A stretch of DNA of 43,076 nt from Phoronis australis. Lineage: Eukaryota > Phoronida > Phoronidae. The stretch lies in NCBI GenBank assembly GCA_002633005.1, contig NMRA01000154.1:551330-594405 (forward strand), given 5' to 3'. This document shows, piece by piece, positions 1-38,700 of this stretch. The number at the start of each line of letters is the position of its first letter. The stretch's first letter is position 1. A program made the position numbers and the translations under genes. The notes beneath the pieces were generated by a model, which did not search any database, was not told the DNA's origin, and saw nothing but the letters and a program-made list of their open reading frames with translations.

Positions 1-2193
1 TATTTTTAATGAGATTCACGTTATTAGTACATGTATGTCAAATGGACGCATTGCCAAAATAACTTTCAGCTGTAAACGTAAGAAATTCCTACCGCGGGCA
101 ACAAAATCCGGGCGGTGAAATACTGGAAGAAATAACGTCATCTCAGAATGTTGCCTTGGAAACTTCAGTTATAACTTCGCTTTATTTTGAAGAGTGAAAC
201 TTCACTTTATTAGGCACTGGTTTGGACACAGTTTATGCTTTGAAGACACACATTGTATTAGGAGTCGTTTCAAAACCCCTTGTTGAGTTTCTGGTAGTCG
301 TCCTGGCCCCAGGGGTGCATGTGATAAAGAACTGACCGAATTTCATGAGCTTCCGTACGTCAAAATTCATCTAAACGCCAATTCCATAGTGCATTTTGCT
401 GTTTGTGGAGTCGAGTGACGGATATTTCTCCGAATTTTAGCCTTCATCTCAGTTCACCGAACACCAATTTCTTACAAAGTTAGCTTCTAATTATTAGCAA
501 AGTTGTCTCGCAGCGCGCTTTAGGTTAACTACGCAGGGGTATAGTTGCAAAGTATTTTTAAATCCGTATTTGTTGTGTGGAATTTTTAGGCAAGTCCAAT
601 TTTCACTTACCGGTCCGGGAAAGCAAGTGAGACGGGGCAGCCCAAATGAAGTTTAGAGCCCTCCCCCAGAAAATTTTATAATTCATTCGTGGTAACGTGA
701 ATTCTGGTTTATTCTAAAAGAAGCCTTTATCGGGTCATGATTTAAACTTAACTGCAATGCTCGTAAAAAGCTTTGTTTGCGATTGACAGTAAGTTCATTA
801 TTTTGGAATCCTTTTATCGTTATAAAAACCATCGAAATATTTTATGCAATTCACAGATAAGGTCTTCATGCTTTTCAAACTCTATCCTTTCAGTGGCTGA
901 TGGTGCCATTTTTTGTTGTTATTGTCTTGTTTTTTCAGTGTAGTTTGGTATTATTCGGTTGTTTGGCCTCTTTTCTTGCCACTGTTTTGGCTCAGGTAAA
1001 CGTGTTATGTGGTTTTCTCGACCAGTTTGAAATTTTCTTTAAATACTTGCCCATGTGAATAGTTGACAGCGCCGGATTTTAAGGGGCAAACGGCATATCA
1101 CGCCAGACCACCCTCCAAGAGACAGTTAAAATTCCATAACCTAGTGACGCTCCTAGAGTTAACATTGATTGCATACATTCACGAATACAGATTAAGAGAG
1201 GCACTTGATTCCATCATTGTGTGACACCCTTGAAGAAAAATGGTGTAAATAAAGAACAGGAAAAGGGTGCCACCAGGGGCTAGGTCTCCTTAATTTGAAT
1301 TGATATATAGGCCTAACTTCAGGAAATTATCAGAAATTGGTGCTATCTTTAAGTTCCCGCTCATCATCAGGTTCCCAAGTTTAAAAAGAGAATAACAGGC
1401 GACTCCATTAAACCAGAGAAGGGTCAATGAGAAATAGTTTTGCATTCAAAAATTTTTGCTTTGGAATAGCTGCACTTAAACAGTTTTCTCGGACTTTTTG
1501 TCTATCAATTGAGAGCACGTTTTCCAGTGCGTCCAAGCAATTGTAAAATTCTGGGTATCCCTAACAATGAAAAATGTCCTGGCCAGGGCACACAAAGAGC
1601 GAATACAGCACTGGTAGTTGACGAATGTTCTGTTAAATTGTTTCTCATAGTTTCGCTGTGTCTTTGTTTTCTTGAATGTCCCCACTATCTCTACTGTGAC
1701 AACTATGCCCGTTGCCGGCATGCACGGCCGGATCCACACTGAGAGCCTTGGTAACTGAAGTCTTGCATATAGGCTAATGAATGCGCCAAAATATAAAAGT
1801 ATATACACCATGATTACAAGTTCTACGTTCTTCTCATTTTCACAACACAGGCGCTGCCGTTGAGCTACAACCAATCCTATGATTGCATCATATATACATA
1901 GGCCTATATAAACACGTACAACACCATATATATTTCATTGAAGACACGACTTTGTTCTGTTTTTACGAGTTTAATTTCAGTTCTTTCCAACTCTCTAAAT
2001 AGAGATCTTGTGTTTACATCACAACAGTGCAATGAAAATCCAATCGACATCACTAGGTAACATAATTTACATAGCGATATTTCGAGACACACGCCGGCTT
2101 CAGGCTACTATTTTTTACTACTAGTTCACAGTGAAACGCAGATCAGAAATGACAACTAACTTTTACACACAGGTGGCCTACCAACTCATGGGG

Positions 2194-2194
2194 N
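2194..2194. other. Ambiguous base N
   Basis: Single N inside GGGNCCAATT, the only ambiguous base I noticed. It marks an unresolved call or small assembly join in the myosin upstream region. Confidence 0.95.
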
Positions 2195-2590
2195 CCAATT
2201 TAGCGAATTCCCGGGGCAAAAAGGCGCCTCATCGAAACAGAAAGACCGAGTAAAGGAGACAAAAGGAATTCGGCGCAGATGCACAATCCGTAGGCCTGAA
2301 CCTAATGGTCCCGTTTTTTTTTTGTTTTTTTTTAGTCCTCGTTGATTTTTTTTCAGTAAAGGTCCGCAGTATTACCCGCGGCCCCCCTATATTTTAGGCT
2401 GGGTTCGCACATGCAACTCATACAGTTTCCAAGACCACAAATTTCCCTCTAGTTTTTGGTTTTTTGACTGAGACGCTAGGAAGAAAAAAAACGATCGGGT
2501 CATTTCTGAAATTGTCAAGTTCATGCTCACAGTTGCCGGAGCTTTTCTGCAAGCCGAGTTCACGATAGAGTGCTACACTTTGTTTTCCGA

Positions 2591-2598
2591 TGACGTCA
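2591..2598. promoter_or_regulatory. CRE/ATF site TGACGTCA
   Basis: Perfect 8-bp palindromic cAMP-response element about 143 bp before the proposed start codon. A full site at this distance is typical of real promoters, but binding is inferred. Confidence 0.5.
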
Positions 2599-2740
2599 CT
2601 CTGTCCATTGCGCATGTGTTGCCTCAATCAAACTTCCTATGGAACTTGGGCGGAAAATCTGAGTCAGGAGTTCGTGATGTGCTGAATAAAGCGCTCTCAA
2701 AGTTTTAATTCTAACTTTGATTAGACACATAAGCAACAGA

Positions 2741-29066
<26,326 letters not shown>

Positions 29067-29650
29067 GAGCTGTCAGCCACAGATGTACTCAAAATGCCAA
29101 TGGTTATAATCTCATGGTTTTATACTTTACTACGATTGGTCGTTTACCACCACTCTCATGCTGTTCGTTGTCCCTTAGTATTGCATGTTACCTTTAGGAG
29201 GCGCTGATCACATGTGAAGGCTTGTCAAACTCTGCTTCAGAACAGGGAGGGAGGGACATTCATCTAGTGTTTGCCCTACACTTCCAAACGCTGGGGTTCC
29301 ATGGATTTGCCTTCCAAAACGTTTGGGATCCGTTTCAATATTTCTTGGGATCGGTGAAAACAATCGAGAAATTCATTGCACAAATGCAGACTGGCAGTCA
29401 AATTGTTTTGAAATGTGAGCCCAGCCTACTGGTAGTTCTATCGAATAGAAAATAGAGGAAGGCAACTAACAAGTGAATCTGATGGTTTTTATTTATTGTA
29501 TTTTATTTTTTCTCATTACCCTGTCTAAATTGTGTTTAAATTGGTGCACCCATCAACTATGACACAAACTTAATTGCAATGTCAAATGATGCCACAACAC
29601 GGCCTCGGGAGATTGCTGTACATCGGATCCCATATGTGGGTGAACATAGT

Positions 29651-29790
29651 TTATTATATGGGGTTCATACATCCATATATGGGGTTCATACATCCATATA
29701 TAGGGTCCATACATCCATATATGGGCTCCATACATCCATATATGGGGTCCATTCATCCATATATGGGGTCCATACATCCATGTATGGGTA
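29651..29790. repeat. 21-bp tandem repeat with CArG-box palindromes in the 3' UTR
   Basis: About six units of 21 bp, CATACATCCATATATGGGGTC with variation. Four contain the perfect palindrome CCATATATGG (29673, 29715, 29736, 29757). One has an extra A/T (29694), and the last is CCATGTATGG (29778). CC(A/T)6GG is the serum response factor consensus. Confidence 0.95.
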
Positions 29791-29801
29791 TGGAGATGCA
29801 G

Positions 29802-29807
29802 AATAAA
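29802..29807 (+). promoter_or_regulatory. Polyadenylation signal AATAAA for the myosin gene
   Basis: Canonical AATAAA 736 bp after the stop, followed within 30 bp by a GT-rich stretch (CATGTGTTC). It is the first clear signal I found in the 3' UTR. Confidence 0.6.
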
Positions 29808-29829
29808 ACACACAGTGCATAAACAAATC

Positions 29830-32408
29830 ATGTGTTCATTGGCAGGAGTTTTATTAACTATTTATAGTATTAATCCTAATAACAAAATATTTTCCATTCA
29901 GTGTTTGTCATCCTTCTCTGATATCATCGCATTTGAAATATATTGCTCTTAGATTTTTCTTGATGTTGCAGCCATGGTGACAGAAGCTGCTTTTTATTCA
30001 ATTGGTGCTTAAAGAACATCAGGGCTTAGAATGGTCTTCTTTTAAGAGGATTTCCTCATTTTTTGTTTCGATTGCCTCTTTTTTAATTTCCAGTTTCCTC
30101 TTTTTCCGTCTTCTTTTTACCATTATTTTGACTTTATTATTCATGCAAAAACGTTTATCTCAGTGAAATTTTTAAAACACAAAACATATTTCTATCACAC
30201 CAGCCTATTCATTTGTGGAATGTTAAATCACCTGGAAATTTTTCCTCTTTTTGCCACTGGTCATTCCAAGCCTTGAAGTAAATAACCTTGAACTGAGTGT
30301 TTAAGACTTACTGCTTTTACACTTGAAAGTTGGTCTTTCAAGTTGTAGATCATTTGAGTAGCCTTGTGACCGATGTATTGTTCATAATTGATATCGTTTT
30401 CTATGCTTTTGCTTTTTACCAATCCGACTATGAATATTGCATGTCCTGAAGATAACAAGAACAATTTTTGTTGGGAAATGTCACTGTTTTGGATATAATC
30501 TTGTCCAGCATTGTAACAGTGTATTCATATACCACACATAATCAAGGAAAACGTTAGACCATGGGTGGATTATGGCGATGCTTTGAACTGCTTAGATGCA
30601 CAGAAACCAATAAGCTGCATGAGACTGGACTTTTACTGAGTTCACCATTATACTCAGCCCATCTCGTCTCATCAAACTTCTTGCTTCATGCAGGCTCATT
30701 TTCGTGAAAACTTTTTAAAGTAGATTTTAGATGTACCAGAGCCCAATTGGCTGTGGTTCGATCCTTGGACAGGGGGTGAAATGTTTGTATAAGCTGTCAT
30801 TTTTTAGCATTTGCTTTTTTAAAGGATAACTGCAGCAATTAACTAATCACAGGAATCTATTTAACTGGTGAAACAACTGAACTTGAGCATGACATTTGCC
30901 ATACTGATTTATAGTGTCAATCTCAAGTTGACTTGCTATCATGGCGAGTCTGTTGGTTGTTGTATAACGTTTGTGGAGCAATTTTTCCCTCGTATTTTAT
31001 TCTATTTAATGGTTACTGAAGTGACAGTGTGGCTAGTTAACAGCAGGCAGTTGGAACGTTTTCCGTTAAGTTTAGAACTCGGTAAGTTTTAACATTTCAA
31101 TTATCTGATAATGAAGATATCAAGTTGGGATTACCAAAGTGAGCTACTGTTTTAGACATGTTAAACACCAGGGCACTTAGTTATCAATATGAATGCAACA
31201 CCCTTGGGGTATTCAAGAGCCATAAAATTTTGGTTTTCTCGTCCAAAACTTAAGTTGTTTTCACTGTACTGTAGAACCTAGTGGTTTTCAAAATAAACTG
31301 GACAGTGTGTAAATTTGATGAAATTTCAACACAAAACTTAACTAAAATAGATTTCTTTTACGTTAGAGCAAGATTTCAAATGGGGCTAAACCTAGACAGG
31401 TGCTGCCCCATGCTTTTTGTCTAAATAGGACTGGTCTTGCAAGTCCATTTACTAATTAACCTTTAGCAGCTAAGCACAATATAACTTTAAACTCCGGCTT
31501 AAGATCGACAGTAGTGTCATTTTATTGCCACAAGAATTCTAGCCACAAGTTCGGTCACGTTTGCTAGATTATATTAACTTCATTTTGTACACTACTGAAT
31601 GCAGGTGATGGCCATGATTACGATCATGTAACCTTTCTTTATTTGTTCACCAATTCTCTTTCTGCCCGCTTCTCTCCAGCTTTCATTAATCTAGTTGATA
31701 CATGGAACTGGATGTAAATATGTCCAGTTGTTCCCAGACAAAGTTGCAGCAGTCAAGAAGGATTTTGAACAGATTGGAAAGTGCATTAGACTAGACCATG
31801 ATCACATGTTGAACCAGTAGAGTGGCACTAATTGACTCACCGCAAGCTCTGCCCCCTTGCGAAATGTCAACAAACAAACACTTAGTTTTGCGCGGCAATG
31901 TGTTATTTGTCGGGTAAAATGGCGGCTTGGAAACTAAGGTGTGTCAAGAATGCTGTGTTCTGATTGATCAGTTGAGCAGTCTCTTAAAATCCTGGCGATA
32001 GGTCAATTGGAAAGCCGGTGCTTAATCGAGTTGGAATGGTGTTAATCTGTTGTGCCAGGTGTCACTGTGATCAATGTTTTTACATTTTTTATACGTCAGT
32101 TTTACAGTTTCAGGACACAAGTGGTCTATTTTAGTGCTCACATTCCTCTATTTATAGTATGTGGCAATATTGTATACACACACAGTGACTTTGTATTTGC
32201 TATGCTTTTGAAACTTGTTATTCATAAATTGTTAAATAAATACATTAATATTACACACAAAAATGACAGATTTGTACTCCTGAACACAAACCTAAAGCTA
32301 TATCAGTTACAAAAATAACTCACTTCCAATGGTTGGGAATACACAAGACAAAAGCTAAAAGGAAGTCCCTCCAAATAAAATGGACATTAAAACGGAGGGT
32401 TGTTCGTT
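29830..32408. other. Intergenic region between the convergent genes
   Basis: No gene supported on either strand. It holds one small TIR element (30020-30275) and otherwise unremarkable AT-rich DNA with short, unconserved ORFs. Confidence 0.6.
30020..30275. mobile_element. hAT-like MITE, 256 bp, same family as 23931-24427
   Basis: Ends CAGGGCTTAGAATG.. and ..GGTCATTCCAAGCCTTG, matching the TIRs of the intron 22 element with one change each. Flanks AAGAACAT and AAGTAAAT agree at 6 of 8 positions, as expected for an aged 8-bp target duplication. The interior is T/C-rich and non-coding. Confidence 0.65.
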
Positions 32409-32414
32409 TTTAAT
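32409..32414 (-). promoter_or_regulatory. Possible polyadenylation signal ATTAAA for the kelch gene
   Basis: The first AATAAA-type hexamer downstream of the kelch stop on the minus strand, 180 bp away. It is the common ATTAAA variant. Perfect AATAAA also occurs on this strand at 31643-31638 and 31526-31521, giving a much longer UTR. Confidence 0.35.
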
Positions 32415-32593
32415 CCATGCTGAATGAGCATAAAACGTTTGAATGCAGTTAGGCCCTATACAAATTTTTGACCAATGGCTAAAGAAACCCTCGCAAGTTG
32501 CAAGACTGAAACTCCTCCAACAAGACTTCATGATGCATTTACTGTTTGACATTTTCGACCACCAGGGGTCACTCATGCTGATGTGACCAGACT

Positions 32594-32742
32594 TCAGGAC
32601 TGTAACGGAGCATTGTGGGTAGGGCTCTGCACCACATGCTCTTTCTGCGACACGACTGGCTGTTGGGATGGAACATTGGCTGGTACATTCTCCTGATTGG
32701 CTTCAGCTGGAAGTGGGATAGACTTTCCAGAGAGAATATCAT
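32594..32742 (-). CDS. Kelch exon 8 (residues 390-438 and stop), C-terminal tail
   Basis: Acceptor TTTCCAG. In the phase left by exon 7 it reads DDILSGKSIPLPAEANQENV and a Pro/Gln/Val-rich tail ending PLQS-TGA. The tail is unlike any domain I know. The longer ORF in another frame here is a shadow. Confidence 0.8.
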
Positions 32743-35700
32743 CTGGAAAGGAAATTCAGTAATTAATTTAATTTGTGACTTAATTTTGAGCAACACTGTC
32801 ATCAGATACAGTCGTAATGTTAACAACTTTTAAACAAAAGGGTAATAATAGTAATAATAGTCTGATGTAATGTGCCCCCATTTTGATAACTCGATTTCTC
32901 CACAATAACTGCGCGAGCATCAAACTGGTTCTCAAAATGTGGACACATATCCGACTATTGCCCAAAAAAGACAATAAACATGTATTTCAACTTCAAAGGC
33001 CTCTCACAATGGTGGGTTTAAAGGGGACAGATTCCATCATTTAGCAGTTCATGGTGCAAGTGTCTGACGGGCAAAATCTTGGCTAATACACTACCCCCCA
33101 CACCTCAACTCAAAATCCTGGATCCGTCCCTGTCACGTGCGTAAAGCAGTTCATACAATTTCTCTGACTTGGCAAATTTAAATTCTCACCAAGCATTGAC
33201 TTCTTAACATTGAAAAAAGTTTGTTCACTCAAACCAACTGGTAGAGTATACTGAATGCACTCACGAGTGGAAACCGTGAACAGATCCCCATGGTAACTTT
33301 GACACTGTTGCGTCTCGGCATGGAAGTCTCCAGAGCCGCCGAACACGACTAACTGATCGCCTACAACGGTGGCAGTGTGGCAGCCGCATGCGTGCATCGG
33401 ATTACCACTAGTCTTGGGCTGGAGCCACTCCAGACTTTCTGAAATACATCGTTAGGGTAAATATTTGTTTAACAATCCACTCCATAGACATGCCATGAAC
33501 TAAAAAAATAATGCAATTGAAGAATACATGTTTCATTCAAAAAGGAAATGGTACTGTTACTTTTTATGGAATATACTTGCTCAGAACACAAAATGGCCAT
33601 GGGACTATAAACTGAATAGGATGTTATCACCGTTTTGGTTGACGAGCTTAATCAAAAAGTGAAAAACGAACTTCATAATTTGTAACAAAGAAACTCTTCA
33701 TCTTAACCCCATCATTTTAATGTGTATGGACAGGAAATTGCACGTTGTCTGTTGACAAAGACTTGCAGTTTGCTCAGGAATTTCGACCATCACAAGTGAG
33801 CTACTTTGGACACACTATTGTGATGAATTATGTCATGAGTTCTTGACAACTAAGTTCAAAAACCCAATGGAGTTTTAAAAACTACTGATAATAAGAATTC
33901 CTCACTATAAAACTTTTCCCCATTTATTACAACTTGTCAAAATAGAGTTCTTATCTCTCGCGATGGACTATGTCACTAACTCAATCTGCAGAGTTACTAA
34001 GACTACCAATAGAGATAGTAAGTGTATGCAAAGAGAAAGTAATTCTGTCAATAAAGTAGTAAAAATCCCGTGTTGACTCAACACAAGAAAAGATTTCTAT
34101 TTTCTACCTGTATCGAAGATGTGGAAGTCGTTAAAATGTTTGTTGTCTTGGCTGCGACCACCAAGAATGACAACACGTCCACCAACAGATGTCGCTGTAT
34201 GGAATGAGCGAGGCTCAGGCTGCCGTCCGCTTACTTTCAGATCTGTCAACCACTTCTTGGTAGCTATGAAAGGTGGAAGGAGCAGAGTTAGACAATTTCG
34301 AAGAAATAGATATTCAAGGAGATAGTCATTGGTAATAATGTCCGAGTAAAAACACAAAGCATTACGGTTAACTCAGGCAAAATTTCAAAGAAGTAATACA
34401 CAAGCACACCCTGCACTCACAACCCTCAAATTAATGAAACCCAATTAGACTAAATTTAGTATCCTGCAAGTTGCCAATACGACCTCAGAGGTCGTCTGGT
34501 ACCCTGATGAAAATCCAAATTTGCCACACCACTTCCAAGAATGCCCCCAAAATACTACAGGAAAGAAACAGATGGCAAAAACCAAATGGGACCCCGATTG
34601 TGCTCATTTGCTTCTGAGTAGGCAAGCCTGTATGAGGGATATTGGGCCGCGAAATGAAAATGGTCGTCGCTGAGCACGCGAAACACTTCTAATCCGTTCG
34701 AGCAATAACAATGCCACCCAAATCCCAAGTTCACCAGCTTTTTACTAATCGGGTATTCCATTATCGGCTCTTGCCAATGAGGTTCAGTCGGCAACCTAGG
34801 GAACTTTACCAATTCATATTTGATGAGTTGACGTTAAACTAAGTGTAGAGCCCTGACACCTAAAATACTTCAAACATGGCAGAAACAACTCACTCGTATC
34901 AAAGATGTGCAAATCGTTCCTCCTGCATTGCTGATCCCGTCCTCCAAATATCACCAGTTTGTCGTTGACAGCACACATGCCAAAGGCAGCCCGTGGAGTT
35001 GGAACACCCAGGTTCATATGCATCGGCTGTGTCCATGTTCTGGTTTCTGAAAACAAAGTATAGTCCAACAGCATTGACCTCACACACAATGTGTGTGCTA
35101 TATAGTGCTTCGTTAACAGGTAATTATGAATCACTCGGCAAGCAACCGTGTTTACAACCTTGCTTGCATGCATTGGTGGACTTCTTCAAAAAGATAAAAT
35201 CTATGTGAGTGGGCATTTTTTCTTCAAAATGAAAAATATCAGCTTTATCGATTTGTGAACTAAGGCAAATCCTTTACTGTGTCCTGGGACTGTCTCTATG
35301 CACAAGACTCATAACCAATCCTGTGGAGACAGTAGTTGGTGTTATTTTGTTGAAGCAAAATCCAATTTAACTCCTTACCTGTATCTAATACAAACAGTTC
35401 GTTGAACCAGCCAAACTCTGCCCCCTCTTGGTCACCCTCATCCTCGTAATCATCGTCTTCTGTGTTGCCCCCGGAGATATCATCAATCTAGAAAATAAAA
35501 AGTTGATGATGAACGACAAATACTTGCAAGTCATTCTAGAGATTTTTGATCCATATTGTTTCAGGCACTCAGATGAAACGGATGAATTCATTTTCAACTT
35601 TTCTAAGCACTCTACACAATGACATGATTTTCACAGCAAATGATATCCCACAATACTAAGCCACATGAGAGCATTTTTCATTGGTCAGTCTTTCACACAT

Positions 35701-38700
35701 TAACTTCAACTGACCAATCAAGAAAGGGGAACCCGATGCAAATTATTTATGGACTGATACTATTTCCATTACTTACCAAATTCTCTACCCCAAACTTTGT
35801 CAATTTCACTTCAAAAACGATGACAACTTCAAAGTCATTTTTTCCTTTCCATGAACGTTTTTTAACAAGTCTGCTCGAATCCACAACATTTTGATACCTA
35901 TGTATAAAGATTTTTAAGGCTTACAGGTGCATACAATGCAAGATCAGTAGAAGCTGGAAGCCATGATTGTTATTTACATCAATGTTCAGATTGACTTACA
36001 TCTTCCTCGGCAGACTTTGGTCCAAATCCTCCAAAGACGTAAATATTGCTACCGACAACAGCAGAACGTAATTTATCTCGCGGGCTCGGGCCACGACCTT
36101 GTGTCTCCACTGGGCTCCAATGGCAGGACACTGAAGTGAAACATATGCGACTCTTTCATCAAAGAAAATAAATGGTATGAATTTAAAATCATAAGCTTAT
36201 ATCTAATTTGTAGTTCACCGGCATTATTTATATGGTCAGGCATCGTCTAAGTCCACACCAACCTTGCAGAATGAAATTAACATATTAGGACGGCAGAACA
36301 GAACAATGCTTGTAAATAATAATTCTTGTAATAGAGTAATCATAACAATGCTTGTAAATAATAATTTTTGTAATAGAGTATCATAACAATGCTTGTAAAT
36401 AATAATTTTTGTAATAGAGTATCATAACAATGCTTGTAAATAATAATTCTTGTAATAGAGTATCATAACAATGCTTGTAAATAATAATTCTTGTAATAGA
36501 GTATAATCATAACTGCAAGTTAACTGTAGCATCTCAATACAGTTGCACAAACAAGACAATACTAAAATCTAGTTTCTTCATCTAGCTGTGTGAGTGATGA
36601 CAATTGAATCTACAGACATGTCTGGAAAGGGGCACCATGCCCTTAAAAGATACTTAATCACCTGTGTCAAACATTTTTACATAATTTTTTTTTTCATGAT
36701 GAAACATTTATTAATTCAACCAATCAGTACATAGTTGTGCGACAATATGACATCTAGTTAAGTGTACATCAAACAAACTACGAACATTATCGGACCCTAT
36801 AAAAGCTAGTTAGGCAAAAAAAGACATAATTACCTGTGTCAAACATGTAAACATCTTCAAACCAGCCGCAGGCGTGACTTAGACCTCCAAACAGAAACAG
36901 GTTACTTCCAACAGCAGACATCGTGGCTGATGACCTGGGGGCAGGAACTTCACCTTTGACCTCGACCTTTGACCAAGACCCAGTATCTGTAGGAATTTTT
37001 TTATTTAGTTTGGGGTGGTAGGACTGTTATAAATTTGTAAATCTGTTGGATTCTCATGACAATACTCCTGCTTAGCCTGGTTTGTTGTCCCAGAATTCTA
37101 AGCATTGGAAGCCAGAGAACTTATGCCTTAGAATTTGTTCAGAAACCAGCTGAACTCAAGTTTGTTCTCAGAACATTTAAACCCAGCGCTGTCTAGGATT
37201 GTGCAACGTTCTTCATTTTCACTAACTGAAGCCGAATGAATTTGTGAATGATTGCATTGCAAATTCATGTCATTTGGCTACAAATGGCAACTGCAGAGAA
37301 ACTCTCAAATCATATTTACATGATCACTTTGTGTGTATGAATTACACAATGAAAGTACCTAAAGCAATTAAAATGGCCGTAGCCATAGAGACTACTTTGA
37401 TGGATGTCAGTGAACTACAGACTGGTACATTGTAAGAGATAAAGTGTCAATCACCAAAAATAAACATACTGCTGTACTTTGCAGTCAGGCACGCACTGCA
37501 GAAACACAGTATTTTTGTTGCGGAAGGAAACATACAGTAACACAGCATCAACATAAACATCTGAAATGAACCTATTGTAAACAAGAGCAATGCCTATCGT
37601 TGATACATATGTATGCACCCACCATGTATATCGCATATAGCCCGGATACAAGGGATGATTACTATTTTAAACATTCATACTAGAAGGAGTAATGCTAATA
37701 AACTTCTATTAAAGGACTCTTTCATACATACACAAATACATGTATGCTAGTAATCTGCTCAATGTGGTATGTACATCCTCTCAACCAAATTTCATGTTGA
37801 TACGACAAAAATGTGGCCTGTAGCACGCCTACTAACAACTTGTGATATACTTACCGGGATTTTCTGTGGATAAGTCCATATATAGGGGATGTGTATTAAG
37901 AAAATGAAATTTTTCAAGTGTTCTGTAACACCAAATAAATGCCTGGGCAGTCATTCGGAAAAGGAAGTGTGCAAACGGAAAGTCATAGGTTTGGCTAAGC
38001 AAATGCCAGCATGAAGCACGATTTGTATTTCTGTAATTGAAACAGCTCTTCTTGGTAGATTGGTAGACCTTAAAGGGACTGTTGCTAATACATAGATACC
38101 TGTTAACAATGTTAATTGTGTAAAAGCCTATCAATGTTTGCAATATCTGACCAGTGCCAAAGTTGTGACACCAAATAAACGCCCATGGGCGACTGGACGT
38201 TTCATCGAATGGACTATCTAAGGAAAATCCAGCTACTAGCGGTAGGTCAGATAGTAACATAGCCTTGGTACAAAGCTGTATATAAATATACAGATTTGCA
38301 CCTATGTGGGTAAAAAAGTGGCAAGATAAAATCTGACACAGAATTGGTGTCATTAAAAACTACAGTCTTCCTTGAGTAAACTAAATTATTTAACGGTGTT
38401 GGCAAAAATGGCGTTCTACCGTTATTCTGCTGCTAAAGTTGTGGAGCAATCTTTAGCGACGGCTTTCGGTGCCGTGAAATATTGCGTCACCTATTGGCCA
38501 TTTTCTTTTTCCGCCGATTCTTCAATCAACTGTTGTTCTTTCACGAGCTTCCGTACACGTCACAACAAATTATCAGAACTTGTTTCACTTCATTATAAGT
38601 TTTTAGAATTTTGATACCGAAAAATCGAATTTCAGAAGAAATTTGCTGCTGCCAAGCAATCATCATCACTCGAGAGATGTCGCAAAAATTTAGGAAATGG

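Larger units (their letters stand above)
1..2740 (+). promoter_or_regulatory. Upstream region, putative promoter and 5' UTR of the myosin gene
   Basis: No convincing coding exon on either strand; the short ORFs are compositional. The last 250 bp look promoter-like: a perfect CRE and an NRF1-like GCGCATG about 20 bp after it. A poly-T run lies near 2315-2352. The transcription start is not visible by eye. Confidence 0.45.
29067..29825 (+). other. 3' UTR of the myosin gene
   Basis: From the TGA at 29064 to just beyond AATAAA at 29802. There is no coding capacity except frames opened by the 21-bp repeat. The 3' end is inferred from the signal only. Confidence 0.6.

Noticed and set aside
1476-1874. 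132-codon minus ORF upstream of the myosin gene
   Set aside because: No motif, no conserved feel, and an overlapping ORF on the other strand; no splice or promoter support.
29553-29831. Repetitive ORFs on both strands (IHPYMGS / HIWMYGP types)
   Set aside because: The 21-bp repeat opens all frames; located after the myosin stop in the 3' UTR.
30750-30790. GGTTCGATCC (B-box-like) on the plus strand
   Set aside because: No A box at proper spacing and no foldable tRNA; too short to call.
32569-32826. 85-codon minus ORF (MLTLRLYLM..) over the last kelch exon
   Set aside because: It is in a different phase from the one set by kelch exon 7; the true frame ends at TGA 32596-32594.
37832-38353. 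173-codon minus-strand ORF in kelch intron 1
   Set aside because: No known motif, unusual composition, repeated CACCAAATAAA block inside, and it breaks the kelch reading order, which joins exon 1 to exon 2 in phase without it.
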